Made by a program: the position numbers and the translations under genes
Part shown: positions 27,796-37,506 of the stretch, piece by piece
How the letters are laid out: each line of letters opens with the position of its first letter
Position numbering within the stretch: the first letter of the stretch is position 1
The notes under the pieces: generated by a model
Seen by the model: only the letters and a program-made list of their open reading frames with translations
Database searches by the model: none
Told to the model about the DNA's origin: nothing
Assembly: GCF_018271995.1 (NCBI RefSeq)
Contig: NZ_JAGUCO010000013.1
Coordinates: 1 to 64,000 of the forward strand
Direction: 5' to 3'
DNA length: 64,000 bases
Origin: Carboxylicivirga linearis
GTDB lineage: Bacteria; Bacteroidota; Bacteroidia; Bacteroidales; Marinilabiliaceae

Positions 27796-29703
27796 CTAAC
27801 TTTTAGGTTTAATAATGGCACTGGAAGCATCCGCTTTTGCCACTTTTTCAAGAAAATCTCTAAACTCATTGTATTTTTCCCGTGGATAGGTACCCTTATT
27901 TATTACAAGGTATCGATGGTAATAGATTGAATTTTCATCAATCTCAGTATGACTTTTATAAATGCCAAAATCGGAATTTATTTCTACTGGATCAGGGATA
28001 GCTTCAATTGCCATATCATCCTGAATTAAATATTGAATACTGTCTTTTTCACTATAATTACGTCCAATAAAAAGAGGTGTTTTTCTACCTCTTGAAAAAG
28101 GAGGGATATAAGTTTGTGTATTCAAAGTGTTAAGCTTAAACAGCATTCGTTCACCCATTTTGGTTACAAAGCTGAATAAATAAATATTTAAATCTTTCTG
28201 TAACTCAGGATTTCGGTCAAATTTGACTTTAATATCAAATGAATCTAATTCAAAATTAGGAGCATTAATAGATTGGGTAATCCTTTTTTTTCTGTCTTTC
28301 TCATCAAGCAGAGTTAGTGCAAACTGATCGGGGTACTGAGCTCCTTTATAGTTATAACTAATGTTGGCAATAGCATCTCCATGAGATCCAATCAGCACCT
28401 GGCCTTTTAAAATCTGTTGGTTATCATCAGATGAATACGACGGTGTTTTAACTATTTCAGATTGGTCTTCTTTTACAACTAAAACATACCTGTCATCAGT
28501 AAAGTCGCCTATAAATCCGCAAGGTGAATGAGAGTTGGTGCATTCTACCCATAAGGTATCCGACTCATTGGGAATAGACAAGAATACATGATTAAACCTA
28601 TCCATCGGAAAATCAGGTTTTACGCTGGATGTATTGCCTGCCTGTACTAATGTGTAATTACAATTAATATCCAGCGCTTTCAATAGCGACATAGTATAGT
28701 TTGTTAAAGCTTTACAGTCGCCATACGACAAACGATCCACTGTTTCTGCATCAAAAGGCTTAATACCACCTATCCCGGCCTGAACGCTAATGTATCGGTT
28801 TTTATTCTGAGCGTATTTGTGAATGGTACTTACTTTTTCGTATATGCTCATTGAATCTGTTAGAAGCGATCTAACCTTGTTAACCGTTTCTTCAGGTATA
28901 TTATTCTGACTTTCATTTAAGTGATAATAAAAGGATCCAAAAGATTCCCATGTACTTAAATCACCTTCATAATTATCGATTGAAAAGCGGGCAGGTGCAG
29001 TTAATACATGTGGAACCCATAAATCAGCAGGAGGAGACAATGGTTCATATTTAAACGCCTTAAAATTATCAACTTTCCATGTGTATATGTTTTGTCCTTC
29101 AGTATTTGAATGTTCAACTGATACGGGCATGTTGTTTTCACGATACCTTAGTTGGTAATCACTGGGGGTGATAACTATAAATTCTGAATGTTCAACTGAT
29201 AAATTAAAAGCATCAATAACATACCAGTTGGGAAAATGGTATGTTGAATTACTCTTCCTTGTGTAAGAATATTCTACAGTAAAAGGATAAGTTGAATATT
29301 TAGGATCGGCTACCTTTAGACGACTGTCTTCGTATATCGAAAAACCCGATATGGCACTTCGGTCGTAAATATCTTCATTCGAAATTTTCTTTACTTTGTT
29401 ACCCTCCTCATCATAAACCACCATTTCGATGTCAATAATCTTAGTAAAACTGTCGTAGTATTCGCTAAAAACCGACCTGTCAAGGGCACTTTCTTTAAGA
29501 ATGGTAATAGCCATACTATATCTTTCTTCAGCTTTGTTTACAGCCTGATACTCGTATGTATATGACGCATTTCGAATAACAGCATCAGCATTGCCAATTA
29601 ATTCCTTAGGTATTTCGGCAACAGGATATTTAGTTTTAGGTTTGGCGTAAATAATTATAACGCTAAAACATAAAAGAAATAGAAAGCTATAATGACGCTT
29701 CAT
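27796..29703 (-). CDS. DUF3857 / transglutaminase-like exported protein with intact Cys-His-acid site
   Basis: 635 residues. Signal peptide MKRHYSFLFLLCFSVIIIYA. The N-terminal half is a DUF3857-type beta-rich domain (about 60-230). The middle is a transglutaminase-like core: YGDCKAL with C330, FNHVFLSIP with H372 and WVECTNS with E387 at the acid position. A C-terminal beta-rich domain follows. The family often occurs in pairs in Bacteroidota; its substrate is not established. The start overlaps the end of the upstream gene by 17 nt, so the two genes are co-transcribed. The intact residues suggest cysteine peptidase or acyl-transfer activity in the periplasm. Confidence 0.85.
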   Translation of the reverse strand: MKRHYSFLFLLCFSVIIIYAKPKTKYPVAEIPKELIGNADAVIRNASYTYEYQAVNKAEERYSMAITILKESALDRSVFSEYYDSFTKIIDIEMVVYDEEGNKVKKISNEDIYDRSAISGFSIYEDSRLKVADPKYSTYPFTVEYSYTRKSNSTYHFPNWYVIDAFNLSVEHSEFIVITPSDYQLRYRENNMPVSVEHSNTEGQNIYTWKVDNFKAFKYEPLSPPADLWVPHVLTAPARFSIDNYEGDLSTWESFGSFYYHLNESQNNIPEETVNKVRSLLTDSMSIYEKVSTIHKYAQNKNRYISVQAGIGGIKPFDAETVDRLSYGDCKALTNYTMSLLKALDINCNYTLVQAGNTSSVKPDFPMDRFNHVFLSIPNESDTLWVECTNSHSPCGFIGDFTDDRYVLVVKEDQSEIVKTPSYSSDDNQQILKGQVLIGSHGDAIANISYNYKGAQYPDQFALTLLDEKDRKKRITQSINAPNFELDSFDIKVKFDRNPELQKDLNIYLFSFVTKMGERMLFKLNTLNTQTYIPPFSRGRKTPLFIGRNYSEKDSIQYLIQDDMAIEAIPDPVEINSDFGIYKSHTEIDENSIYYHRYLVINKGTYPREKYNEFRDFLEKVAKADASSAIIKPKS

Positions 29704-31570
29704 TTTGTGCAGGTTTTAGAATAATAGGTTCAGCTTGTTTTTTAATAATCTCGCTATATAAAGCTTTAAGCAATGGGTATTCTTTCGCCATATATCTCGA
29801 TTTGGCAAGATTAAGTTTGTAGGTAACATTTATGTTATTGCCAATTACACTATAGTTTATTAGAATGTTTGATTTTTTATCGGGTAGAAAAGCCTTAATA
29901 GGCTGAGGAGTTGATTCTATCTGGTACCCTTCGGGTATGGTTATTCTTGTAATAAGATACTTTGTTTTACAATAAGCAAAATCAACCGGATACTCTCGAT
30001 TTTCAAGTTTGAAAGGATTCTCTTCTACCTGTTCAAATAAAAAAGGATTCACCAAAATCATATTGTTTATCTTCTCCACCTTATTGCTTATTTTTATATC
30101 ATATTTTTCTTTGATGGGTTGATCCAGGTTAGAAAGGTTTTCAAGGTTATAGTCTTTGATTAATAAACCCGGGTTGCTCGCTTCAATAGCGGTTAAGAAA
30201 TCATCTTCGCTGGCAAATTCTTTATAGTTCTTTCTAAAATCATATGCAGCATAAGAATATCTGGCAAAAGATACATTTCCTTCCAGGTTTAATTCTTCAT
30301 CTAAGGTTAGATTGTACAATATGGTTTCCTGGTCTTTTTCTGAGGCTTCTAAATCTATCCATTTACCCGATTCGTTAGTAACCAACCGGCCTCTTTCATT
30401 CAGACATCTTTTAGGAAGCATACCTAAAGGCAACAATTCATCTGTAGCATCCAATAAGTATTGTTTACCATCTATTTCAGTCCAAACAATCACATAGTTT
30501 AGCTTTTCAAGACTTGGGTATACAATATGTAACATTCCATTATCCCGGGTGCTTAAAACAACAGGTAATGCAGGAAGATCTAGTTTTAGAAGGAGCTGCA
30601 TCAGCATCAGGTTGATGTCGGCAGAATTTGCTTCTCCTTCTTTGTAAGCCGAGCTTAGAGCTTCAGTAGATGTATAAACCGATTTATATTCATTCCATCT
30701 AATTTTTTTGATGGCATCATAGGCTGCCTGAACTTTTTCTAATGGCGTTGTATAATCTGCTTCTATGTCTTTTTTGATGGATGATAAGTAACCAGAGCCA
30801 CTAAAAATAGCATGTCCAAAAAAAGTATGTGAAGCCAGTCGATTGTTTACTGCTTCCCACGATGTGGTATAACTTCTGTAGTATCCCGGAACACTAATGT
30901 TTAAGATATCAAATTCAAACTTTGTTTTGTAATTTTCAGCTGAGTTGATAAATGGTTCTGGTTTGAAAGCTTCCATATTATCGCAATAATAGGTGTTCTT
31001 TCCATCGGATTGAATAGGCAGGAATCCCACTTTCCTTTTTCTGAATTCGATATAAGGCGATGTTTCAAGGTACAGTTCACTATGTAACACCGGTAAATCT
31101 TCCTGAAAGGCAAACTCTCCAGGTAAAAATTCATGGGTAACCTGAATGTCGTAAACAGTTCCTTCCTTAACATTAGGAAGTGCCACTCTTATTCGATAGT
31201 AGTCATCCGTAACACGTTCTTTAAAAATAGATTCTCTTTTTAGCTTGTCTTCAATAATTTCTCCATCAATAAGTTTGAAAACCTTGGCTTTAACCATTGT
31301 TCTGTTATCGCCGGAAAAGGTGAATTCAGAATATTCAGTACCTGCCTTTTTAAGAATCTTCACTCTGCGGGTTTCAGTAAAACTTAAGTCAGTACTGTTT
31401 AATTGACCATACTTACATAAAACAACCGCCACTGCAGAAGTGTCAAGGTCGTATTGTGTCATTTCCAGTTCTTCCTGAGTTACTTTTCCGAATTTAATTG
31501 GGGCTTTGGCATAGGTAATGGCAGTATTACAGGCAAGAATAGCCAGCAATAGAAATATAGATTTTTTCAT
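29687..31570 (-). CDS. DUF3857 protein with Cys-to-Ser transglutaminase-like site
   Basis: 627 residues. Signal peptide MKKSIFLLLAILACNTAITYA. It has the same overall plan as its neighbour: a DUF3857-type N-terminal domain, a transglutaminase-like core and a C-terminal beta domain. The core reads GEANSADINL, with S316 where the catalytic Cys of the fold normally stands. H348 (NGMLHIVYP) and an Asp (YLLDATDE) are kept. The protein is probably catalytically inactive or works as a binding partner of the active neighbour. It is the first gene of the two-gene operon. I see no exact -7 element upstream. Confidence 0.83.
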   Translation of the reverse strand: MKKSIFLLLAILACNTAITYAKAPIKFGKVTQEELEMTQYDLDTSAVAVVLCKYGQLNSTDLSFTETRRVKILKKAGTEYSEFTFSGDNRTMVKAKVFKLIDGEIIEDKLKRESIFKERVTDDYYRIRVALPNVKEGTVYDIQVTHEFLPGEFAFQEDLPVLHSELYLETSPYIEFRKRKVGFLPIQSDGKNTYYCDNMEAFKPEPFINSAENYKTKFEFDILNISVPGYYRSYTTSWEAVNNRLASHTFFGHAIFSGSGYLSSIKKDIEADYTTPLEKVQAAYDAIKKIRWNEYKSVYTSTEALSSAYKEGEANSADINLMLMQLLLKLDLPALPVVLSTRDNGMLHIVYPSLEKLNYVIVWTEIDGKQYLLDATDELLPLGMLPKRCLNERGRLVTNESGKWIDLEASEKDQETILYNLTLDEELNLEGNVSFARYSYAAYDFRKNYKEFASEDDFLTAIEASNPGLLIKDYNLENLSNLDQPIKEKYDIKISNKVEKINNMILVNPFLFEQVEENPFKLENREYPVDFAYCKTKYLITRITIPEGYQIESTPQPIKAFLPDKKSNILINYSVIGNNINVTYKLNLAKSRYMAKEYPLLKALYSEIIKKQAEPIILKPAQNEASL

Positions 31571-31793
31571 AGAGGTAGGTTTAAATATTCACTTATAAAT
31601 ATATAAAAGAATAACTATGTGTTATGTATCTTTATAAAGATATTTATCTATAGGATCTTATTTAGATTGATTTTACTTATTGCTTTTTGATGGATTTATG
31701 TATTATCTACCTGGAAATGAATGCTAAAATAATTTGGCTTTAGTATGTTGGTGTTGATGCTAGAACGTTATGATAGATGTGAAAGTATAATTG

Positions 31794-32486
31794 TTACAGT
31801 ATAAAAGGTAGTTCTTTGTGTATCTTTATTTCGTGGGGCGATACTGTAACCTGTAAGGGTATAACCTCTACACCGCTCTTATAGGCTTTTCGTAATGCAC
31901 GTGCATATGTAGGATCAATATCTTCTGCCGGACCAAAAGTGTCAACGTCCATTCGTTGAATGATGTACACCATTACAGCTCTAATTCCTTCCTTTTTTAG
32001 TTGAATTAATTCGTCCAAATGTTTTTTGCCACGTGTTGTAACGGCATCCGGGAATAAAGCCATGTTCTGTTCTTTCATCGTTACATTCTTAACCTCAATA
32101 AAGCAAGTTTCGTTGTTGCTCTGCGCCATAATATCAATGCGACTATTACCAACTTTTACTTCTCTTTGAACATGTTCATATCCTTGTAACTGTGGTATCT
32201 CATTATTTTTAATTGCTTCGTAAGCAATACGGTTTGGATGCATGGTGTTAATGCCAACCCACCGGCCGTTTAATTTAATCATCTCCCAGGTGTAACGTGT
32301 TTTTCTTTTTGGATCTTTAGCGGGTGATAGGTAAACTTCGGCATTTTCTTCCAAACAGGTTTTCATCGAACCACTATTGGTGCAATGGGCAATAACTATT
32401 TCTCCGTTGTCAAGTTGTATGTCAGACAGGAATCGTTTATACCTTTTTACTAATCTACCATGAATAAGAGGTGTGTCAAATATCAT
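31794..32486 (-). CDS. sfsA: SfsA family protein (sugar fermentation stimulation protein, putative nuclease)
   Basis: 230 residues, the normal length for SfsA. The sequence shows the family signatures: an N-terminal OB-like part (PLIHGRLVKRYKRFLSDI, HCTNSGSMKTC), then a restriction-endonuclease-like core (SRIDIMAQ, FIEVKNVTM, FPDAVTTRGKKHLDEL). The D and E-x-K residues in these motifs match the PD-(D/E)xK nuclease site. It stands alone, 223 nt downstream on the minus strand from the DUF3857 operon start. Its cellular role in Bacteroidota is unknown. Confidence 0.93.
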   Translation of the reverse strand: MIFDTPLIHGRLVKRYKRFLSDIQLDNGEIVIAHCTNSGSMKTCLEENAEVYLSPAKDPKRKTRYTWEMIKLNGRWVGINTMHPNRIAYEAIKNNEIPQLQGYEHVQREVKVGNSRIDIMAQSNNETCFIEVKNVTMKEQNMALFPDAVTTRGKKHLDELIQLKKEGIRAVMVYIIQRMDVDTFGPAEDIDPTYARALRKAYKSGVEVIPLQVTVSPHEIKIHKELPFIL

Positions 32487-32942
32487 TTTTCGTTAGTTAT
32501 TTCTTAGTGTGTGTACATCACTAAATTAATCAAAGCCACATTCTATTTTAACAGATATTGTATGATATAAATGATTAAGTGTTTATGTTGGTTCAGATCA
32601 ACACCTGTTTTTTAATAGTAAGAAATTCAGTATTTATATTTATTGATTAAATGTATCTGTTTGAGTAGTTATTCTCTATTTCAGTTTGATAGGTTGGTGG
32701 TTTTTTTAATTGCATTTGTTTAAAATAGTCTTTATTCGTCATTATGGACTAATCTTCGTCGAAATAATTACAAAAATTACACTGCACTTTTGTTTAGTTT
32801 GTATACAAGAATTAACATTTATCTGTTCATCGTGTTTAACTGGTAAATGAGTTTTATGATTTGCCTTGAAAAGTGTTGTTTTAGGTAATTTCATTTGGAA
32901 AGGGGATCAACACAAAGATTATTAACTTTATTTTAATTGTAT
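32487..32942. other. Divergent intergenic region, about 456 bp
   Basis: AT-rich region between sfsA and the metallopeptidase gene. No gene or hairpin stands out, and I found no exact TAnnTTTG element at a good distance from either start. Confidence 0.4.
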
Positions 32943-35900
32943 ATGAAAATATCTCGACTTTATTTGATTCTTATGGGGCTGTTTGCTTTTGTGGCAAATG
33001 GCTATTCTCAAGAACAAGGAGATAATGTAAGTTACGGCGGTGCAACTTATGTGCTGACCAGTGACAATTTAATTTCAAATCCTGGATTTGAAGAAGGTTA
33101 TACAGGCTGGACTGATGCAACTTCGTCGGCTGCAGAATTATCATCTAGTTATTTTTCACTTATTCAATCAGGAGGAATTGATGATTCGCAATACCTGGTT
33201 GGAACTACAAACCAAGGTTCTTCATCAGCCGGCTCTATCGGCACAGGATGGAGTATTGAGGCAGGTAAGACATACTATTTGTCTTACCATGTGAAGTATC
33301 TGGATGCAGCAGCAACGGCTGGATCAGAAGATTATCTTCGAATAAGTCTTACCAACGATAAAACAAGTGCTGAAGAACCATTAATTCTGATTGGTTCAAC
33401 TTCAGTTAACGGAGGTGGAGCATGGACACAGAATGCGGTTTGTTTCACAAATACATCTTATTCATATGTTGTTGCTCGTTTTAGGTGGTTAAGCAATCGG
33501 TTTGGATTTGATAATTTTGCATTGCATGAGGCAAGTGAAGTAGCCGATAATACAGCTTTACAAGCTCTAATAGAGGAAGCTCAGCAATTATATGACGAAA
33601 CAGCAGAAGGCGCTACGGAACTTATGGCGGCAATTACCACTGCTCAGAATTTTCTGGATAGTTCATCAGCTGCTGAAATAAGGCAGGCAGAGGAAGATTT
33701 AAAAGGTGCAATCTATGATTACATGCTATTAAATGCTACTACTGATAATCCGTTAGATATGACCAGCAACATTACCAACCAAAGTTTTGAAGATAACTTT
33801 GAAGGGTGGAACAATAATGGTATGCAAACACAAACCAATTCTGTTTTTACCGGAAAAGAAGGTGGTATATACATTGAAAAATGGGTAAACAGAGGATCTA
33901 ATGTTCCAAATGTAGATGTTAGCCAGCAATTAACAGGTCTGCCTAACGGAGCATATGTTTTAACAGTAGCTACGGGTAATATTCAGCAAGTAGCATCCGG
34001 AAGTACAGAAAATAACTCTTCTACACCTCAAACGGGTGTATACATATATGCTGGTGATAATCAAACAGCGGTTGATACCTTGAAAGATCGTTCAGTTAGT
34101 TTCGCTGTTTTTGACGGTGAAGTAGAAGTTGGATATAAAGCTGAAAATGCAACCGGTAACTGGGTAACTTGTGATAATTTCAGATTATTTTATCTAGGTT
34201 TTGATGTTGACGTAAGCAAGGAATATTTGGCTTCTAAAATTGATGTAGCAAAAACGCTTGCAGAGGGTAAGTTACAAGATGTTGTGAGAGCTGATCTTAC
34301 AACTGCCATAAATGCTGCCGAACAAGAGTATGCTGATGAAGCAGCCACAGAAGAATCGTTGGCGGGTGTAATCACTCAAATAGAAAATGCAATTAAAGAA
34401 GCTGAAGTATCTCAAGCTGCATATACTGAACTTCAAAACGCAATTGATGAAGCAACAGAACTTCTGGGAGATGGTCTTGGTAACGATGCTGCATCGTTAT
34501 CCGATGCTATTGATATTGCCAATGCTTCTGCAATAGATTATACTCTTACATTGGAAGAGATTAATAATGCAACTTTAGAATTAGAAAAGGCCATTTTTGT
34601 TTATCGTTTAGCAAATGCTTCAGGTACAGCCCCAACAGTAACAACCAATACTAATTATGCACGTGGATCAACCATGATTTTTGGAAGAAGTACAATTTCC
34701 GGTGTTATTATTGGATCGTTGCAAGAGCATGGATTTTGCTGGAGTACCAGTCCTGAGCCAACTATATTGGATAACCGTAGTACAAAATACTATTCTAATT
34801 CAGGATATGTATATGCAATAGAAAATTTACTGCCTTCAACAGAGTATTATATTCGCGCATATGCTTTAACTGCCGGTTATGATGTAGGATACGGTGATGT
34901 GATTAAGGTAATTACTTTACCTAAAGGAACAGTGAGTTATACTATACAGGATAATGTTACCGGTGATGATCGTGTACGAATTGGTGCAGCTATGGAATCA
35001 GCTGTTAACTATTTTAATAATCTTACAAGTATTAAAGGTCTATGGTTAAACGTTAATTTTGGTTCGGGAACGCCTACTGCAGAAGCTTCATATGGTGGTT
35101 ACATGCGATTTGGTCCAAATGCGTCTTATCAGCAAACCGGAACAGCTCTTCACGAAATGGGACATACCATTGGTGTGGGTACCCATAGTATGTGGTATGG
35201 TCCTTCATCGCCACTAAGAGAAACCGGATCAAGAGGTCTATGGCTTGGTGATCGTACCAAGAAATTAATGGAATTTATTGATAATGATCCGAATGCTTAT
35301 TTAACAGGCGATAATACACACATGTGGCCTTACGGTGTTAATGGTGCTAATGAGGATACTGGTAATGAATTTCTGTATATGGCAAATGCATTAATTCATC
35401 AGGCACTTGGTGAAGATGGATTACCACCAACAAGTGGATTTGCAACTCCAGCCTATAGTTTTGAAATAGCTGATGATACCAAATACTATATCAAAAGTGA
35501 AGAGGAACAAACAGGTTTATTAACATCATTTATTGTGCCTAGTGCTACAGGTGTTTTGATGAATAGAACTATGACTCCGGAAGAGGCATTGGCTAATGAT
35601 AGTGCTGCGTGGCAGATAGATTTTAATCCTGCTAACTCTTATTATACCATTAAAAATGTGGGAACAGGAAGATACTTCACTTATGTGTCGACCGGACTCA
35701 ATGGAATTAGAACTGTTTCAAGAGAAACACCAAGCAGTTCAGAGTACTTCCATGTGATGAAAGGGCGTGTTGATGTTGACCTTGAACCAATGACTAAAAG
35801 AGGTTATTGGATTATTCATCCTGAGTCTAAAAGTTCACCAACCTGTTTTTATGCAAGTTCTACAGCCACTACTTTAACAAGTAGTTTTAATATTGCAAAC

Positions 35901-36212
35901 TCTTCAACACGACAAAGGTGGTTGCTTTTAACTGATAATGAAGTAGGGCAGATTGAATTGCCAACTTCAATTGATGCACCTGAGGATGTAAAAGATGCTT
36001 CAAGTATTAAAGTGTATAGTAATAACATGCAAGTAACTGTTGATAATATTACAGCAGTATCGGATATAACATTCTATAATTTATCAGGTATGGCGGTGGC
36101 CACAGTTAAAAATGTTGTTTCAACATACTCTCATACACTTCCTAAAGGAGTTTATCTGGTAAAGGTTAAGTCAGTATCGGAGCAGGTAGTTAAGAAAGTA
36201 ATTGTACAATAA
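32943..36212 (+). CDS. T9SS-secreted zinc metallopeptidase-like protein with carbohydrate-binding and ricin-like modules
   Basis: 1089 residues from the ATG at 32943; a TTG at 32937 would add only two residues. Signal peptide ends at GYSQ. Two jelly-roll binding-like modules follow: NLISNPGFEEGYTGW at about 40 and ITNQSFEDNFEGWNN at about 275. They alternate with helical FIVAR-like segments (LQALIEEAQQLYDE; LQNAIDEATELLGDG). The peptidase-like core contains LHEMGHTIGVGTH with H737, E738, H741 and a third His at 748, one residue later than in the metzincin motif. A ricin-like segment (YYIKSEEEQTG, YYTIKNVGTGRYF) and a T9SS sorting domain (YSNNMQVTV to GVYLVKVKSVSEQVVKKVIVQ) complete it. I infer a secreted glycoprotein-degrading protease. 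Confidence 0.82.
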   Translation: MKISRLYLILMGLFAFVANGYSQEQGDNVSYGGATYVLTSDNLISNPGFEEGYTGWTDATSSAAELSSSYFSLIQSGGIDDSQYLVGTTNQGSSSAGSIGTGWSIEAGKTYYLSYHVKYLDAAATAGSEDYLRISLTNDKTSAEEPLILIGSTSVNGGGAWTQNAVCFTNTSYSYVVARFRWLSNRFGFDNFALHEASEVADNTALQALIEEAQQLYDETAEGATELMAAITTAQNFLDSSSAAEIRQAEEDLKGAIYDYMLLNATTDNPLDMTSNITNQSFEDNFEGWNNNGMQTQTNSVFTGKEGGIYIEKWVNRGSNVPNVDVSQQLTGLPNGAYVLTVATGNIQQVASGSTENNSSTPQTGVYIYAGDNQTAVDTLKDRSVSFAVFDGEVEVGYKAENATGNWVTCDNFRLFYLGFDVDVSKEYLASKIDVAKTLAEGKLQDVVRADLTTAINAAEQEYADEAATEESLAGVITQIENAIKEAEVSQAAYTELQNAIDEATELLGDGLGNDAASLSDAIDIANASAIDYTLTLEEINNATLELEKAIFVYRLANASGTAPTVTTNTNYARGSTMIFGRSTISGVIIGSLQEHGFCWSTSPEPTILDNRSTKYYSNSGYVYAIENLLPSTEYYIRAYALTAGYDVGYGDVIKVITLPKGTVSYTIQDNVTGDDRVRIGAAMESAVNYFNNLTSIKGLWLNVNFGSGTPTAEASYGGYMRFGPNASYQQTGTALHEMGHTIGVGTHSMWYGPSSPLRETGSRGLWLGDRTKKLMEFIDNDPNAYLTGDNTHMWPYGVNGANEDTGNEFLYMANALIHQALGEDGLPPTSGFATPAYSFEIADDTKYYIKSEEEQTGLLTSFIVPSATGVLMNRTMTPEEALANDSAAWQIDFNPANSYYTIKNVGTGRYFTYVSTGLNGIRTVSRETPSSSEYFHVMKGRVDVDLEPMTKRGYWIIHPESKSSPTCFYASSTATTLTSSFNIANSSTRQRWLLLTDNEVGQIELPTSIDAPEDVKDASSIKVYSNNMQVTVDNITAVSDITFYNLSGMAVATVKNVVSTYSHTLPKGVYLVKVKSVSEQVVKKVIVQ

Positions 36213-36234
36213 GGATTGATTCTGAATAAAAGTT

Positions 36235-36266
36235 AAGCCAGGTTATTTATTTAACCTGGCTTTTTT
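36235..36266 (+). terminator. Intrinsic terminator after the metallopeptidase
   Basis: A perfect 11-bp inverted repeat, AAGCCAGGTTA (36235-36245) and TAACCTGGCTT (36252-36262), plus a T-run. It lies between two convergent genes. Confidence 0.9.
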
Positions 36267-36283
36267 ATTAATCAATGGTTCTG

Positions 36284-36721
36284 TTATTCTTTTACTGTTG
36301 AGTGAAGAAAATCGATTTTCCATTCTCCATCAACCTTCTTAAATGTTGCACTTTCAATCCAGTCATAATTATCCTCAATGGTATCATTTAGTATCATATC
36401 CATATGATTGATGTAATACAGATTACCAATTTTATCATCTATACTTATTTTTAGAGGTGACAACGAAAAAGTGGCTGAATAGGGAGGTAAAGAATTTAGG
36501 AAATTATAAAGACTGTCGTTATTCCAGATCTTGCCATCTTCGAATAGGACAAAATCTTCTGATGTTACAGCATTCATTTTATCCAAATCTTTGTTTTTAA
36601 TCCCATCAAAATAGCTGATTAATACCTTTTCTAACACTTCAGGATTATCCAATTTTTTTTCACTTTGGCAGCTTAAAAGCATAGCAGTACCAATGACTAA
36701 TAGAAGATTTCTTGCTTTCAT
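36284..36721 (-). CDS. NTF2-like / DUF4440-type lipoprotein
   Basis: 145 residues. The lipobox is MLLSC at residue 18. The rest has the NTF2/SnoaL-like cone pattern: an N-terminal helix (EVLEKVLISYFDGIKNKDLDKM), then VTSEDFVLFEDGKIWNN and a C-terminal strand pair ending ATFKKVDGEWKIDFLHSTV. Such small proteins bind ligands or have unassigned roles. It stands alone on the minus strand, converging on the metallopeptidase gene. Confidence 0.8.
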   Translation of the reverse strand: MKARNLLLVIGTAMLLSCQSEKKLDNPEVLEKVLISYFDGIKNKDLDKMNAVTSEDFVLFEDGKIWNNDSLYNFLNSLPPYSATFSLSPLKISIDDKIGNLYYINHMDMILNDTIEDNYDWIESATFKKVDGEWKIDFLHSTVKE

Positions 36722-37236
36722 GACGATTTACCTTTTTATGGTTAATTAATGAGAAATATCTATGGCTATTATTAGAATTTATCCAGTCAACAAGCATATG
36801 AATTAAGTGATTTGTTCATCTTGTTTAGTTAGGCAGTTTATCGATCATAAACAACATCAGATAGTATAGGCATCTAAAATCATATTTACTGCATATGATT
36901 TGAATGAGGATCTTTTTTGCTAATATTATCACTATTCAATTAATTAGTGACAGTATCACCAAGTTAGGGTAATAAAATAATACATTCAAGTACTATTCAA
37001 CCCCAAAAGAAGTGCTATTTGTGTGCAAAATGCTCAATACTACCTTATAAGTAATATAATATCCATGGAGCAGATTTTGAGTTAGTCAATTATCACTTTC
37101 ATTACATAAATGAGGATTGTTAATGAATAGGTAGAGCCTACATGATAAAAAAAAGGAGAGAAATATTCATTAGAAGAGCAGAAAGCATGTATTAATGTAT
37201 TTATTTTGCAATGTGTTTAATCGTTTTTTGATTCAA
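36722..37236. other. Intergenic region, 515 bp
   Basis: AT-rich sequence between the NTF2-like gene (minus) and the YkgJ-type gene (plus). I see no further gene, RNA or strong hairpin. Confidence 0.4.
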
Positions 37237-37506
37237 ATGGAGTGCAGAAATAATTGTGGGGCCTGTTGTATTGTGCCGAGTATATCATCACCTATTCCTG
37301 GTATGCCGGAGGGGAAACCAGCCGGGGTGCGTTGTGTAAATCTCCGCGAAGATTTCTCCTGTGCTGTTTTTGGACAACCGGAAAGACCTGCTGTATGTGG
37401 AGGTTTTGCGCCAGAGAAAGTCATTTGTGGCGATAAACAAGAAGATGCCTTTCAAACCCTTGCCGATCTGGAAGGTATTGAAGTAAATGTAAATGATTTT
37501 AGATAA
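37237..37506 (+). CDS. YkgJ-type cysteine-cluster protein
   Basis: 89 residues from the ATG at 37237. An upstream ATG at 37195 would add 14 hydrophobic residues lacking family similarity, so it was not used. Cysteines are arranged as CRNNCGACC near the start, then CVNL, FSC, AVCGGF and VICG, the pattern of the YkgJ/UPF0153 zinc- or iron-binding family. The function is not known. The 3' end overlaps the convergent ferredoxin-nitroreductase gene by 8 nt. Confidence 0.85.
   Translation: MECRNNCGACCIVPSISSPIPGMPEGKPAGVRCVNLREDFSCAVFGQPERPAVCGGFAPEKVICGDKQEDAFQTLADLEGIEVNVNDFR

Noticed and set aside
36722-37236. Possible small RNA or gene in the 515-nt gap
   Set aside because: No strong hairpin with T-run, exact -7 element or credible coding frame is present.
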